This document shows positions 1-6,900 of a stretch of DNA of 17,617 bases, piece after piece. The stretch comes from JAHDNZ01 sp036721855. Lineage in GTDB: Bacteria > Bacillota > DTU065. The translations under genes and the position numbers were made by a program. Each line of letters opens with the position of its first letter. Position 1 is the stretch's first letter. The notes under the pieces are model-generated. The model ran no database searches, had not been told where the DNA came from, and saw only the letters and a list, made by a program, of their open reading frames with translations. Where the stretch lies: the NCBI GenBank assembly GCA_036721855.1, contig DAIMKF010000038.1:1-17617 (forward strand). Direction: 5' to 3'.

Positions 1-12
1 TCTTTTTTAAAG

Positions 13-1587
13 ATGGAGCGCATAGATTATGCTAGTATTAATTTAACAATTAGTAACCTAGAAAACGAACTAAAGGAAGCTGTAAAGATAAGTAAAACAA
101 ATAGCGAAAAAAAAGAAAAAATTCTTAAAAACATTAGTGAATCATTATATCAATTATATCCTAGTCTATATGAGTCATTAGAGAGAGAAACAAGAGGAAT
201 AAAAATAGATAACTTTACAGTGGACAAGTTTAATTGTAGAGAAGATATTGTCAAGCTTCTCGATAAGATTAAAGAACTCAATTTAAACCTTATTTTCCCG
301 GATGTTTACTGTAGGGGTGAAGCAATCTATCCTAGCAAAGTGGTACCTCAAAAACCTCATTTTAAAAACTTTTTTAAAGATGGAGATGCTTTAGAGATTC
401 TTATTGAAGAAGCTCATAAACGTGATATAGAAGTACATGCTATGGTTCGGGTCTTTAGTTTGGGTGGAGGGGTTTCTCATTTTATTGATGAGCGTATTCA
501 TTGGCTTGATAAAACTAAGTATGATGGTTTTACTAACGAAGATGGGGGTTATTGGCTCTGTCCAGCAATTCCTGAGGTTAGAGAATATAATATTGACCTA
601 TTAAAAGAATTAGCACTTAACTATGACATTGATGGCATTCAACTTGATTATGTTCGCTCGGAAGCAAATTTTGGCTATAATCCTTATATGAGAGAATTAT
701 TCAAGAAAGAGTATGGCGTTGATCTATTTGATATCAGCGACGATCAGATGTTGCGGAAATTTAAAATATTTAAAGAAGAGTTTGTAACTTCATTTGTAGA
801 AGAAGCATTTTTTGAGATAAAGAAGATCAAACCAAAGAGTATCGTATTTGCTGCAGCAGGAGCTCCATATGGTTGGGGCTTAGGTGATCTAAGTCAAAAT
901 ACTCTTAACTGGGCAACTAATAGACAGATTAGTTGTCTGCTGCCAATGTGTTATCGTGAGTCGGTAGAAAAATTTATTCCTCTATTGAAAACTGAACTCA
1001 ATAGAATATCAGGTATAATTTATATGTACCCAAGTCTTGGACTTTACCTATTTGATGAGTATGAGATGCTTAAACAGATACAGGCTTGTCGAGATATGGA
1101 GATATCAGGACTAATACTGTTTTCCACAAGCAATATAAAACCAACACAATTCGAGTTTATAAAAAACGGGCCTTTTCGTTTACCAGCCATACCTACTTTT
1201 AGAGATCCTTTGAAAGCGGCTCAAGCTATTATAAAAGACTGTGTAGTAAGAATAAAAGAGTTCGCACCGGTTTTCGATAATCAGGAGCTTTTCAATGAAT
1301 GTGTTGAGCGTTTAGAGGATTTATCTTTTAGAATATCAAACTTAAATCTTAGAGATTGGGAAACCAGAGATCTTCGTACTGGATGTGCTGAAGAAGAACA
1401 ACAGTTACAACCAATTATAGCTGATTTGAAAAAATTTAGCACTCAAATTAATCGCAATGCTCGTAAAGATAAAATTATTCAAATCCCTACCGCAGATAGA
1501 CTTATTAGTGATCTTAATAAAGTACGAACTCTGTTAATGCCGCTATTCCATACTAGTAAAGAATATAAACCTGTGTATGTAAGGTAA
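13..1587 (+). CDS. Putative glycoside hydrolase-like (GHL10/DUF187-type) protein, possibly 5'-partial
   Basis: 524 residues from this ATG. The central part (about residues 60-390) reads like a GHL10 TIM barrel: TRGIKID at the first strand, a PDVYCRGEAIYPSK segment near 96-109, an EAHKRDIEVHAMVRV segment near 133-147, WLCPAIPEVREY near 181-192 and IDGIQLDYVR near 206-215, where Asp212 is a likely active-site acid. Family members act on cell-surface or storage glycans, but the substrate here is unknown. Residues 1-55 and 400-524 are charged and helical and could form coiled coils. Unlike many GHL10 proteins it shows no signal peptide. The twelve bases before the ATG contain no in-frame stop and no clear ribosome binding site, so the true start may lie upstream of the window and a signal sequence could be missing from view. 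By eye it looks more AT-rich than the genes near 14 kb. Family call fairly sure; start unsure. Confidence 0.7.
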   Translation: MERIDYASINLTISNLENELKEAVKISKTNSEKKEKILKNISESLYQLYPSLYESLERETRGIKIDNFTVDKFNCREDIVKLLDKIKELNLNLIFPDVYCRGEAIYPSKVVPQKPHFKNFFKDGDALEILIEEAHKRDIEVHAMVRVFSLGGGVSHFIDERIHWLDKTKYDGFTNEDGGYWLCPAIPEVREYNIDLLKELALNYDIDGIQLDYVRSEANFGYNPYMRELFKKEYGVDLFDISDDQMLRKFKIFKEEFVTSFVEEAFFEIKKIKPKSIVFAAAGAPYGWGLGDLSQNTLNWATNRQISCLLPMCYRESVEKFIPLLKTELNRISGIIYMYPSLGLYLFDEYEMLKQIQACRDMEISGLILFSTSNIKPTQFEFIKNGPFRLPAIPTFRDPLKAAQAIIKDCVVRIKEFAPVFDNQELFNECVERLEDLSFRISNLNLRDWETRDLRTGCAEEEQQLQPIIADLKKFSTQINRNARKDKIIQIPTADRLISDLNKVRTLLMPLFHTSKEYKPVYVR

Positions 1588-1609
1588 ACTTGAATCAATT
1601 ATAAACGTG

Positions 1610-1658
1610 AATGCTTCAGCATGATGGTTAGTTTAGCACATGGTTAGTTTGAAGCATT
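1610..1658. repeat. Inverted repeat with internal 11-bp direct repeat, abutting a promoter
   Basis: AATGCTTCA (1610-1618) and TGAAGCATT (1650-1658) are perfect 9-bp inverted arms. The 31 bases between them contain most of two copies of ATGGTTAGTTT (1624-1634 and 1640-1650), offset by 16 bases; the last base of the second copy is the first base of the right arm. No T-run follows, so it is a poor terminator candidate for the upstream gene. The right arm overlaps the first two bases of the -35 box at 1657, a position where a DNA-binding regulator could act. Function is inferred only. Confidence 0.45.
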
Positions 1659-1685
1659 GACAAATAAATTTAATCCTGCTATTCT
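1657..1685 (+). promoter_or_regulatory. Sigma-A promoter of the aroF-pheA leader
   Basis: An exact consensus -35 box TTGACA (1657-1662) is followed after 17 bases by TATTCT (1680-1685), which matches the -10 consensus at four of six positions. Transcription would begin near 1692, just before the recognisable start of the T-box leader. Spacing and location make this the best promoter in the window. Confidence 0.75.
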
Positions 1686-1691
1686 TATTTC

Positions 1692-1954
1692 AAATAATAA
1701 AGACTGTGAAGGGGAAAAGTATCTTTTGGTAGACTTAAAGAGAGCTAGGGTTGGTGGAAACCTGGCAGGAAGCCATAAGCGAAGTTCTCCCCGGAGTTGT
1801 TTGGCTGAACTAAGTAGGTCAAAACGGAAACTTCTACCGTTAAAAGGAAGCGGGTATCAGTTTTTGACTCGTACCTGTAAAGAGTGAGCTTATAGCTAAT
1901 TAGGGTGGTAACGCGAGTAATACCTCGTCCCTTTGGGGACGGGGTTATTTTTTT
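1692..1954 (+). promoter_or_regulatory. T-box leader, tRNA-Phe responsive (TTC specifier)
   Basis: The conserved T-box sequence AGGGTGGTAACGCG is at 1902-1915. Upstream lie the other landmarks of Stem I: AGTA at 1718-1721 for the specifier-loop fold, the apical hairpin GGTT/AACC at 1749-1762, and GAA-G-TTC-T at 1781-1788. In the well-known glyQS leader the specifier codon follows GAA plus one base, so the specifier here reads TTC (Phe) at 1785-1787. The antiterminator bulge TGGT (1906-1909) ends in T, complementary to the discriminator A expected on tRNA-Phe. Uncharged tRNA-Phe should stabilise the antiterminator and allow transcription into aroF-pheA, both Phe-pathway genes. A 76-codon open frame across this leader is not believed to be a gene. 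Confidence 0.93.
1922..1954 (+). terminator. Intrinsic terminator of the T-box leader
   Basis: A 10-bp stem (1922-1931 with 1936-1945, one G-T pair, loop TTTG) is followed by seven T residues at 1948-1954. Its 5' side lies just after the T-box sequence, as expected of the alternative to the antiterminator. The aroF ribosome binding site AGGAGG (1955-1960) begins immediately after the T-run. Confidence 0.92.
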
Positions 1955-1968
1955 AGGAGGCAAGATCA

Positions 1969-2961
1969 ATGATTATTGTTATGGAACCAAATAGTACTCT
2001 TGCGGAAATTAAATCTATCTGTGAAAAATTAGCCGGGATGAACTTTTCTTGCCATGTGATTTCGGGAGTAAATCAAAGTGTTATTGGTGTCATTGGAGAA
2101 ATAACCGATGAGTTATGTGAAAAAGCTCAACTATGGCCAAAAGTAGAGAAAGCACTGCGAGTAGGTAAACCCTTTAAACTGGTAAGTAGGGAGTGTCAGC
2201 CAAAGGGTAGCATTGTTAAGGTAGGCAAGGTAAATATCGGTAAAGATACAGTAGTTATTGCTGGTCCTTGCGCAGTTGAGACCGAGGATCAAATGTTAAA
2301 AACCGCCGCGGCCGTAAAAAATGCCGGTGCCAGCATGTTAAGGGGAGGAGCATTTAAACCGCGTACTTCACCATATGCTTTTCAGGGCTTAAAAAGAAAA
2401 GGGCTTGAGCTTTTATACGAAGCCGGCAATCTCTATGATTTACCCGTAGTGACTGAGGTTGTTGACCCCCGCGATGTGGAGATAGTAGCTCAATATGCCG
2501 ACATGTTGCAAATCGGAGCGAGAAACATGCAAAACTTCTCTTTGTTACAAGAGGTCGGGCAGACGAGTAAGCCAATTTTACTAAAGCGCGGACTCTCATC
2601 AACAGTACAAGAATGGCTTATGGCAGCAGAATATATTATGGCCGAAGGCAACAGTCAAGTAGTTTTATGTGAGCGAGGGATAAGAACATTTGAACCATGG
2701 ACTCGCAATACGCTGGATGTTTCAGCCATTGCCTTAGCTAAAGAAGTAAGCCATTTACCGGTTTTAGCTGACCCGAGCCATGCTTCGGGGAAGAAAAGCT
2801 TAGTTGAACCACTAGCTAAAGCAGCCCTGGCTGCAGGAGCAGACGGGCTAATCATTGAAGTTCATCCAAACCCCGATCAAGCACTGTCTGATGGTCCCCA
2901 GTCCTTAGACATTAATGAATTTGCAAGTTTTATGGCCGCACTTGGTGGTGAGAAAAGATGA
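1969..2961 (+). CDS. aroF: 3-deoxy-7-phosphoheptulonate (DAHP) synthase, type I-beta with N-terminal regulatory domain
   Basis: It condenses phosphoenolpyruvate with erythrose 4-phosphate, the first step of aromatic amino acid synthesis, in the cytoplasm. The 330 residues match full-length enzymes of the Thermotoga type. Residues 1 to about 65 form the ferredoxin/ACT-like domain that gives Phe/Tyr feedback control in that group. The barrel follows, with IAGPCAVE (97-104), GGAFKPRTSPYAFQG (126-140), KRGLSST (206-212) and DPSHASG (268-274). Cys101, His271, Glu297 and Asp308 line up, offset by one, with the metal ligands Cys102, His272, Glu298 and Asp309 of the T. maritima enzyme, so the enzyme should be active. 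The start is set by AGGAGG eight bases upstream. It overlaps pheA by four bases. Control is double: T-box attenuation by tRNA-Phe and, by family, allosteric inhibition. Confidence 0.97.
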   Translation: MIIVMEPNSTLAEIKSICEKLAGMNFSCHVISGVNQSVIGVIGEITDELCEKAQLWPKVEKALRVGKPFKLVSRECQPKGSIVKVGKVNIGKDTVVIAGPCAVETEDQMLKTAAAVKNAGASMLRGGAFKPRTSPYAFQGLKRKGLELLYEAGNLYDLPVVTEVVDPRDVEIVAQYADMLQIGARNMQNFSLLQEVGQTSKPILLKRGLSSTVQEWLMAAEYIMAEGNSQVVLCERGIRTFEPWTRNTLDVSAIALAKEVSHLPVLADPSHASGKKSLVEPLAKAALAAGADGLIIEVHPNPDQALSDGPQSLDINEFASFMAALGGEKR

Positions 2962-3761
2962 TCTACTATCTTGGCCCTGAGGGTTCTTATTCTCATGCTG
3001 CCGCTTTGCTAATAGATCCTGTGGCCATACCGGTAGCTTCTATCAAAGATGTTTTTGAAAAAGGCCATCTGAAAACAGGCATTGTGCCTTGGGAAAATTC
3101 TTTGGAAGGTTCAGTGTCAGAGACACTTGATCTTCTTTTAGAGACCGATCTTTCAATTATAGGCGAAGTAACACTTAGTATTTGCCACTGTCTTTTGGGA
3201 TATAAAGGGAATAAGGTATATTCTCATCCACAGGCCTTAAATCAGTGCCGAGAATTTATCTATGCCAAAAAACTAGAAGCTGTTCCTGTCAATTCAACAG
3301 CCCAGGGTGTCTTGGAGGCCATAAAAAGCCAAGGGCTGGCCATAGGCTCATTAGAAGCAGCCAAGGTCTATCAAATACCGGTGCTACAAAAAGGGATCCA
3401 GGACAAGAAAGACAACAGCACTCGTTTTGCAATCCTTGGCCAAGAATGTCCTCAACCAACAGGTGACGATAAAACAAGTATTATCTTTTCAACCTTTAAC
3501 GATAAGCCCGGAGCCCTGTATCAAATCCTCGAAATCTTTGCTCGAGAAAAAATTAACCTTACCCGGATAGAGTCTCGTCCTACTAAAAGATTTTTAGGTG
3601 AATATCTTTTTCATATTGATCTAGAAGGGCATCTAAAAGAGTCACACCTAGCTTCGGTTTTTGAGGAAATAGCTGTAAAAACAGCATTTTTTAAGATTTT
3701 GGGTTCTTATTCAAGGTGGCATGAGGTGGGAAAAAAGGATTTAGTTAAGACTAATGCTTAA
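2958..3761 (+). CDS. pheA: Prephenate dehydratase (monofunctional, with ACT domain)
   Basis: It converts prephenate to phenylpyruvate, the committed step to phenylalanine. The 267-residue protein has a dehydratase domain (about 1-165) and a C-terminal ACT domain (about 172-250). Visible motifs are GPEGSYSH (6-13), PWENSLEG (44-51), NSTAQ (112-116) and NSTRF (153-157), whose Thr155 is the catalytic residue of the family's TRF motif. In the ACT domain, GALYQIL (185-191) and ESRP (205-208) are the known Phe-binding motifs, so feedback inhibition by phenylalanine is expected. There is no chorismate mutase domain, so chorismate mutase must be encoded elsewhere. The start codon sits in an ATGA overlap with the end of aroF, indicating translational coupling. 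The shared T-box reads Phe, which agrees with this gene's product rather than with Tyr or Trp. Confidence 0.97.
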   Translation: MIYYLGPEGSYSHAAALLIDPVAIPVASIKDVFEKGHLKTGIVPWENSLEGSVSETLDLLLETDLSIIGEVTLSICHCLLGYKGNKVYSHPQALNQCREFIYAKKLEAVPVNSTAQGVLEAIKSQGLAIGSLEAAKVYQIPVLQKGIQDKKDNSTRFAILGQECPQPTGDDKTSIIFSTFNDKPGALYQILEIFAREKINLTRIESRPTKRFLGEYLFHIDLEGHLKESHLASVFEEIAVKTAFFKILGSYSRWHEVGKKDLVKTNA

Positions 3762-3767
3762 TACTCG

Positions 3768-3807
3768 AAGCCGGTTGGGGGTCTAAATCCCAACTGGTTT
3801 TATTTTT
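3768..3807 (+). terminator. Rho-independent terminator after pheA
   Basis: A 12-bp stem with two G-T pairs (3768-3779 with 3789-3800, nine-base loop) runs into TTTTATTTTT (3798-3807). It begins six bases after the pheA stop and closes the aroF-pheA transcription unit. Confidence 0.88.
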
Positions 3808-3842
3808 CAACTTCAATTTTTAAGGGTATTATAGCTATATAA

Positions 3843-3867
3843 AAAAATGTCCTAGGGTTACATTTTT
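3843..3867. repeat. AT-rich inverted repeat AAAAATGT/ACATTTTT upstream of lpdA
   Basis: Perfect 8-bp arms at 3843-3850 and 3860-3867 enclose nine bases that contain the palindrome CCTAGG. A weak promoter can be drawn just before it (TTCAAT at 3812-3817, 18-base gap, TATATA at 3836-3841), which would put the repeat near the transcription start, an operator position. It could equally be a weak terminator. Neither role is established. Confidence 0.35.
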
Positions 3868-3897
3868 ATAGGTTTCTTGTTAGCGATATTAAGAGTA

Positions 3898-3940
3898 ACT
3901 GCTTGGCAGTAAGACCGATCCTCAAGGTAAAGAAATTTGA
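3898..3940 (+). promoter_or_regulatory. Leader of lpdA with two mutually exclusive hairpins
   Basis: ACTGC-TTG-GCAGT (3898-3910) can form a local 5-bp hairpin. The same bases CTTGGCA (3902-3908) also pair perfectly with TGCCAAG (3934-3940), and the two pairings exclude each other. The second arm ends about 40 bases before the lpdA start. No known riboswitch class was recognised. The region may be an untranslated leader with an alternative fold, or the shared word may be chance. Confidence 0.3.
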
Positions 3941-3981
3941 TTTTGCCAAGGGAAGGAAATATTACAAGGAAGTGATAAAAA

Positions 3982-5298
3982 ATGCGTAAAGTAGTTATCC
4001 TTGGTGCAGGCCCCGGAGGTTATTCAGCTGCTTTGCGGGGAGCCAATTTAGGATTCGATGTTACTTTAATCGAAAAAGAACAGCTAGGAGGGACATGTCT
4101 TAATTGGGGTTGTATACCTACTAAGACCTATTACCATTCAACTAAAGTTCTACGAGAGTTAAAAGAATTCAAAGAGCTAAAAGGCGATTATGAGATAGAT
4201 TATCTGGCTCTTTTTGAAAAACAAAAAGAGGTAGTTAAACAATTAGTAAGCGGTTTAGAAAGCTTGCTAAAAAATGCCGGTGTAAAGGTTATAAAAGGTC
4301 AAGGAAAACTAACCAAGGCTGGAGTTTTAGTTGACGACAATCTCATAGAAGCAGACAATACCATTATTGCTACCGGAGCCTCACCGCTTTTAATTCTAGG
4401 TATTAAACCAGATGCTGAAAATGTCTTTACCGCCAAGGAGATCTGGCAATTAAAAAGTGTTCCGGAAAGCGTTATTATATTGGGTGGTGGGGTAATCGGA
4501 GTTGAACTAGCAACCATTTTTAGTGAGTTGGGTGTAGAAGTAACCGTGGTGGAAAAAGAGAAGACCATCTTACCTCAGTTTAGAACCCAGGCAGTACGGC
4601 TAGTAACCAAAAGCCTGCAAGCCAAAGGGGTTGAACTTAAAACCAACACCTTGGTTACAGGTTATAGGGATGGAGTATTAGAAACAAAAACAGGTAATCT
4701 GACCGCAGAGATCCTCCTTTTAGCCTTAGGCAACAAGCCAAACACAACTGGTTTAGGTCTGGAAGAGCTAGGAATAAAGCTAAACGGAAAAAAGGAAATA
4801 ATGGTAGATGCAGATTTAAAAACCAGCATTGATGGGATCTATGCCATTGGCGATGTTAATAATCTCACTTACAAATTAGCTCATGCCGCCTCCCACCAGG
4901 GTGTGAGTGTAGCAGAGAAACTAGCTGGACTTAAAGCCAACTTTAACGAAGATTTGGTCCCCCGTACAGTCTTTACCGACCCTGAGCTAGCCGAGGTGGG
5001 TGTTTTAGAAGGCAAAAAGAGCCGCTTCCCCTTTAGCGCTAATGGCCGAGCTTTAGCCAGCGGTATCAATGAGGGCTTTATCGAAGTCTATGGTGATCAA
5101 AATAAGCTAAGAGGTGTCTTACTTGTTGGGCCGGAAGCCTCTGAATTAAGTAATCTTGCTAGCCTAGCTTTGGCCACCGGTGCCAAAAAAGAAGATTTAG
5201 CCAAAGCTATTTTTACTCATCCTACCTTAGGCGAAGCATTTATGGAGGCGAGCCTAGGCCTATTTGGCGCAGCTATTCATATGGTAAAAAGGGATTAA
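3982..5298 (+). CDS. lpdA: Dihydrolipoyl dehydrogenase (E3-like flavoprotein disulfide reductase)
   Basis: It reoxidises dihydrolipoyl groups with NAD+ using FAD and a redox-active disulfide. The 438 residues show an FAD-binding GAGPGG (8-13), the active-site disulfide Cys39-x4-Cys44 inside GGTCLNWGCIPTK, the NAD-binding GGGVIGVELA (168-177), the second FAD motif IYAIGDVN (286-293), and the catalytic His413/Glu418 pair in HPTLGE. It is shorter than typical 460-475 residue enzymes. The loss appears partly to lie near residues 340-348, where VGVLEGKK runs almost directly into the usual FPFSANGRA segment. No E1, E2, lipoyl-carrier, lipoate ligase or glycine-cleavage gene is in view, so the partner complex is unknown. 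The start is preceded by AAGGAAGTG at suitable spacing. Its stop lies five bases from the end of convergent nadE. E3 identity is sure; partner is not. Confidence 0.93.
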   Translation: MRKVVILGAGPGGYSAALRGANLGFDVTLIEKEQLGGTCLNWGCIPTKTYYHSTKVLRELKEFKELKGDYEIDYLALFEKQKEVVKQLVSGLESLLKNAGVKVIKGQGKLTKAGVLVDDNLIEADNTIIATGASPLLILGIKPDAENVFTAKEIWQLKSVPESVIILGGGVIGVELATIFSELGVEVTVVEKEKTILPQFRTQAVRLVTKSLQAKGVELKTNTLVTGYRDGVLETKTGNLTAEILLLALGNKPNTTGLGLEELGIKLNGKKEIMVDADLKTSIDGIYAIGDVNNLTYKLAHAASHQGVSVAEKLAGLKANFNEDLVPRTVFTDPELAEVGVLEGKKSRFPFSANGRALASGINEGFIEVYGDQNKLRGVLLVGPEASELSNLASLALATGAKKEDLAKAIFTHPTLGEAFMEASLGLFGAAIHMVKRD

Positions 5299-5303
5299 TC
5301 GCT

Positions 5304-6029
5304 TTAGTCTCTAACAACAGGGCCCATAGGTGGCATTTGCCGCTTGTGGGCACTTTTTTGGTGGAGACTATTAATTCTGGCTTTGATTGTCTCATCTGCT
5401 TGGCTGGTTAGAAGGAAATTATCAAGGTCTCTATAGCTTACACCCAACTCCTTTTCATCGGTTTGGCCTTCAAAGAGGCCGGCGGTTGGCACCTTGGCGA
5501 TAATTTTATCCGGGATAGAAAGATTTTTGGCAAGCTCTTTAACTTCACTCTTAACGAGTCTGGCAATTGGCAAAAGATCCACTGCGGAATCACCAAACTT
5601 GGTAAAATAGCCGGTATACCACTCCGAGGCGTTGCTGCCACCTACAACCAGATAACCTAAGCTTTGGCCTAACAGACTTAAGGAGGCGGATCGCAAACGT
5701 GGTTTTAGGTTAAATGCGGCCATTGATTTTGGCTCAACTCCTGTTGTATTAATTAGATAGTCAAAAGCGGCACCAAGATCGATCTCTCTAGTTTCCAAGT
5801 TGAGAGAATCAGCTACATAAAGAGCATCCTCTTTATCTATAGGTTGAGAATGGCAAGGCATAATAAGACCCAAAGATGTATGGGGGAAGGCTAGTTTAGC
5901 TAAACCGGCCACAACAGCAGAATCAATACCTCCGCTAAGACCAAAGATTACACCCCGAGATTGAGCATTTTCCACCTTCTCTTTTAACCAGTCAACTAAA
6001 AGAGTCTTGGTTTTTTCAGCATGAAACAT
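5304..6029 (-). CDS. nadE: NH3-dependent NAD+ synthetase
   Basis: It amidates deamido-NAD+ to NAD+ using ammonia and ATP, the last step of NAD synthesis. The 241-residue protein begins its catalytic fold with the ATP-pyrophosphatase loop SGGIDS (32-37). Other family motifs follow: NLKPRLR (107-113), GGSNASEWYTGYFTKFGD (130-147) and KVPTAGLFEGQTDE (179-192). There is no nitrilase-type glutaminase domain, so free ammonia or a separate amidase must supply nitrogen. Length is normal for the short NadE class. The start ATG follows AAAGGT about 12 bases upstream, a slightly long spacing. It is the only minus-strand gene here, convergent with lpdA (five-base gap) and divergent from the gene at 6115. 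Confidence 0.96.
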   Translation of the reverse strand: MFHAEKTKTLLVDWLKEKVENAQSRGVIFGLSGGIDSAVVAGLAKLAFPHTSLGLIMPCHSQPIDKEDALYVADSLNLETREIDLGAAFDYLINTTGVEPKSMAAFNLKPRLRSASLSLLGQSLGYLVVGGSNASEWYTGYFTKFGDSAVDLLPIARLVKSEVKELAKNLSIPDKIIAKVPTAGLFEGQTDEKELGVSYRDLDNFLLTSQADETIKARINSLHQKSAHKRQMPPMGPVVRD

Positions 6030-6066
6030 TAAAAATCAACTACCTTTCAGTTAAATGAATTTCTCT

Positions 6067-6096
6067 TTCAAAATAGGCTATCCTTCTGGCTATACT
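6067..6096 (+). promoter_or_regulatory. Possible sigma-A promoter for the gene at 6115
   Basis: TTCAAA (6067-6072) is followed after 18 bases by TATACT (6091-6096), a good -10 match. Transcription would start near 6103, very close to the GTG start at 6115, leaving only a short leader with the AGGGG ribosome binding site just inside or at its edge. That tight fit lowers confidence. Confidence 0.4.
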
Positions 6097-6114
6097 AATT
6101 AGGGGTGAAACTAA

Positions 6115-6798
6115 GTGGCACAGGATGATCTTTGGCAACTGCTTTACAACCGAGGTTTTGCCGAACGAGTCCATCGATTGGGGTTTAGCGGTTTAACGGC
6201 TTCGGAATGTGGTACTATAGGTCGTTATTTTTCTGGTAAAGGACCGGTAACAAAGGGCCAAAAAGTTGAGGTGGAAGAACTTTCTTTGGAAAATATTACC
6301 TTTGTAGGACTAAAAAAAGAACATATGCGTGAAAGAGCTCGCAGTTTATATGAGCCGATTATGAGCTATTCTCTTACAGGTTATCTAACCCCCCCGCAGA
6401 CGCTTTGGGAATCAAGAAGAAGAGAAATGCGCAGATGGTATAGGCTGGTAACCACGGATCCTTTTGCGCAACTTTGGTCAATTGAGCTTGCTGATTGCTA
6501 TCTTGGGGATCTTGACCTTTACGGACTAGGACAAGGGTTAAATTGTTTTTTCCTTTATCTGGGAGCACCAGAGTTAAGATGTCAAGATTTTATCTGTCAT
6601 ATTATTAATATCTGGCTAGAAGCCATGCCCTTAGAAAAATGGGGAATTAAGGTTTTAAGATCACCGGTTTTTTACCGGGATACAATCATGAAGGAGGCTT
6701 TATTAAAGTTGGGCTTTTTTGAACTGGGTTTTGGCTACTTGGGAAGAGAAAGAGTTTGTATCTTTGCATACAAAATACTTAATTCATTAACAAATTAG
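6115..6798 (+). CDS. Unrecognised 227-residue protein, possibly GNAT acetyltransferase-like
   Basis: I do not recognise this gene firmly. It begins with GTG preceded by AGGGGTG at good spacing, and reading-frame integrity supports a real gene. The N-terminal 80 residues are polar with no domain I can name. Residues from about 100 resemble the RimJ/RimL type of GNAT fold: FAQLWSIELADCYLGDLDL (117-135) would be the central strands. IKVLRSPVFYRDTIMKEALLKLGFFELG (178-205, key points Val180, Arg182, Lys198, Gly200, Phe201) recalls the family ending in which a conserved residue follows the fourth strand and a helix leads to KLGF. The pantothenate-binding R/Q-x-x-G-x-G/A loop is not evident, so it may be a degenerate or non-catalytic relative. 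There is no signal peptide or convincing membrane segment. It is divergent from nadE and about 100 bases upstream of gltA. Confidence 0.7.
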   Translation: MAQDDLWQLLYNRGFAERVHRLGFSGLTASECGTIGRYFSGKGPVTKGQKVEVEELSLENITFVGLKKEHMRERARSLYEPIMSYSLTGYLTPPQTLWESRRREMRRWYRLVTTDPFAQLWSIELADCYLGDLDLYGLGQGLNCFFLYLGAPELRCQDFICHIINIWLEAMPLEKWGIKVLRSPVFYRDTIMKEALLKLGFFELGFGYLGRERVCIFAYKILNSLTN

Positions 6799-6900
6799 CT
6801 TTTTACTGGAGGAAACAGTTGTATACTTGCTGAATACCTAGCCAATTCGCACAAGATAATGTTATTATAGTAGGAACAAACACAAAGAGGTGGAAGGCCT

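Noticed and set aside
1657..1887. A 76-codon open frame in the aroF upstream region
   Set aside because: It lies across the -10 box and T-box Stem I, has no ribosome binding site, and is fully explained by the RNA leader.
6808..6835. GGAGGA followed by a TTG start between 6798 and gltA
   Set aside because: The frame stops after four codons, so it cannot be a meaningful gene.
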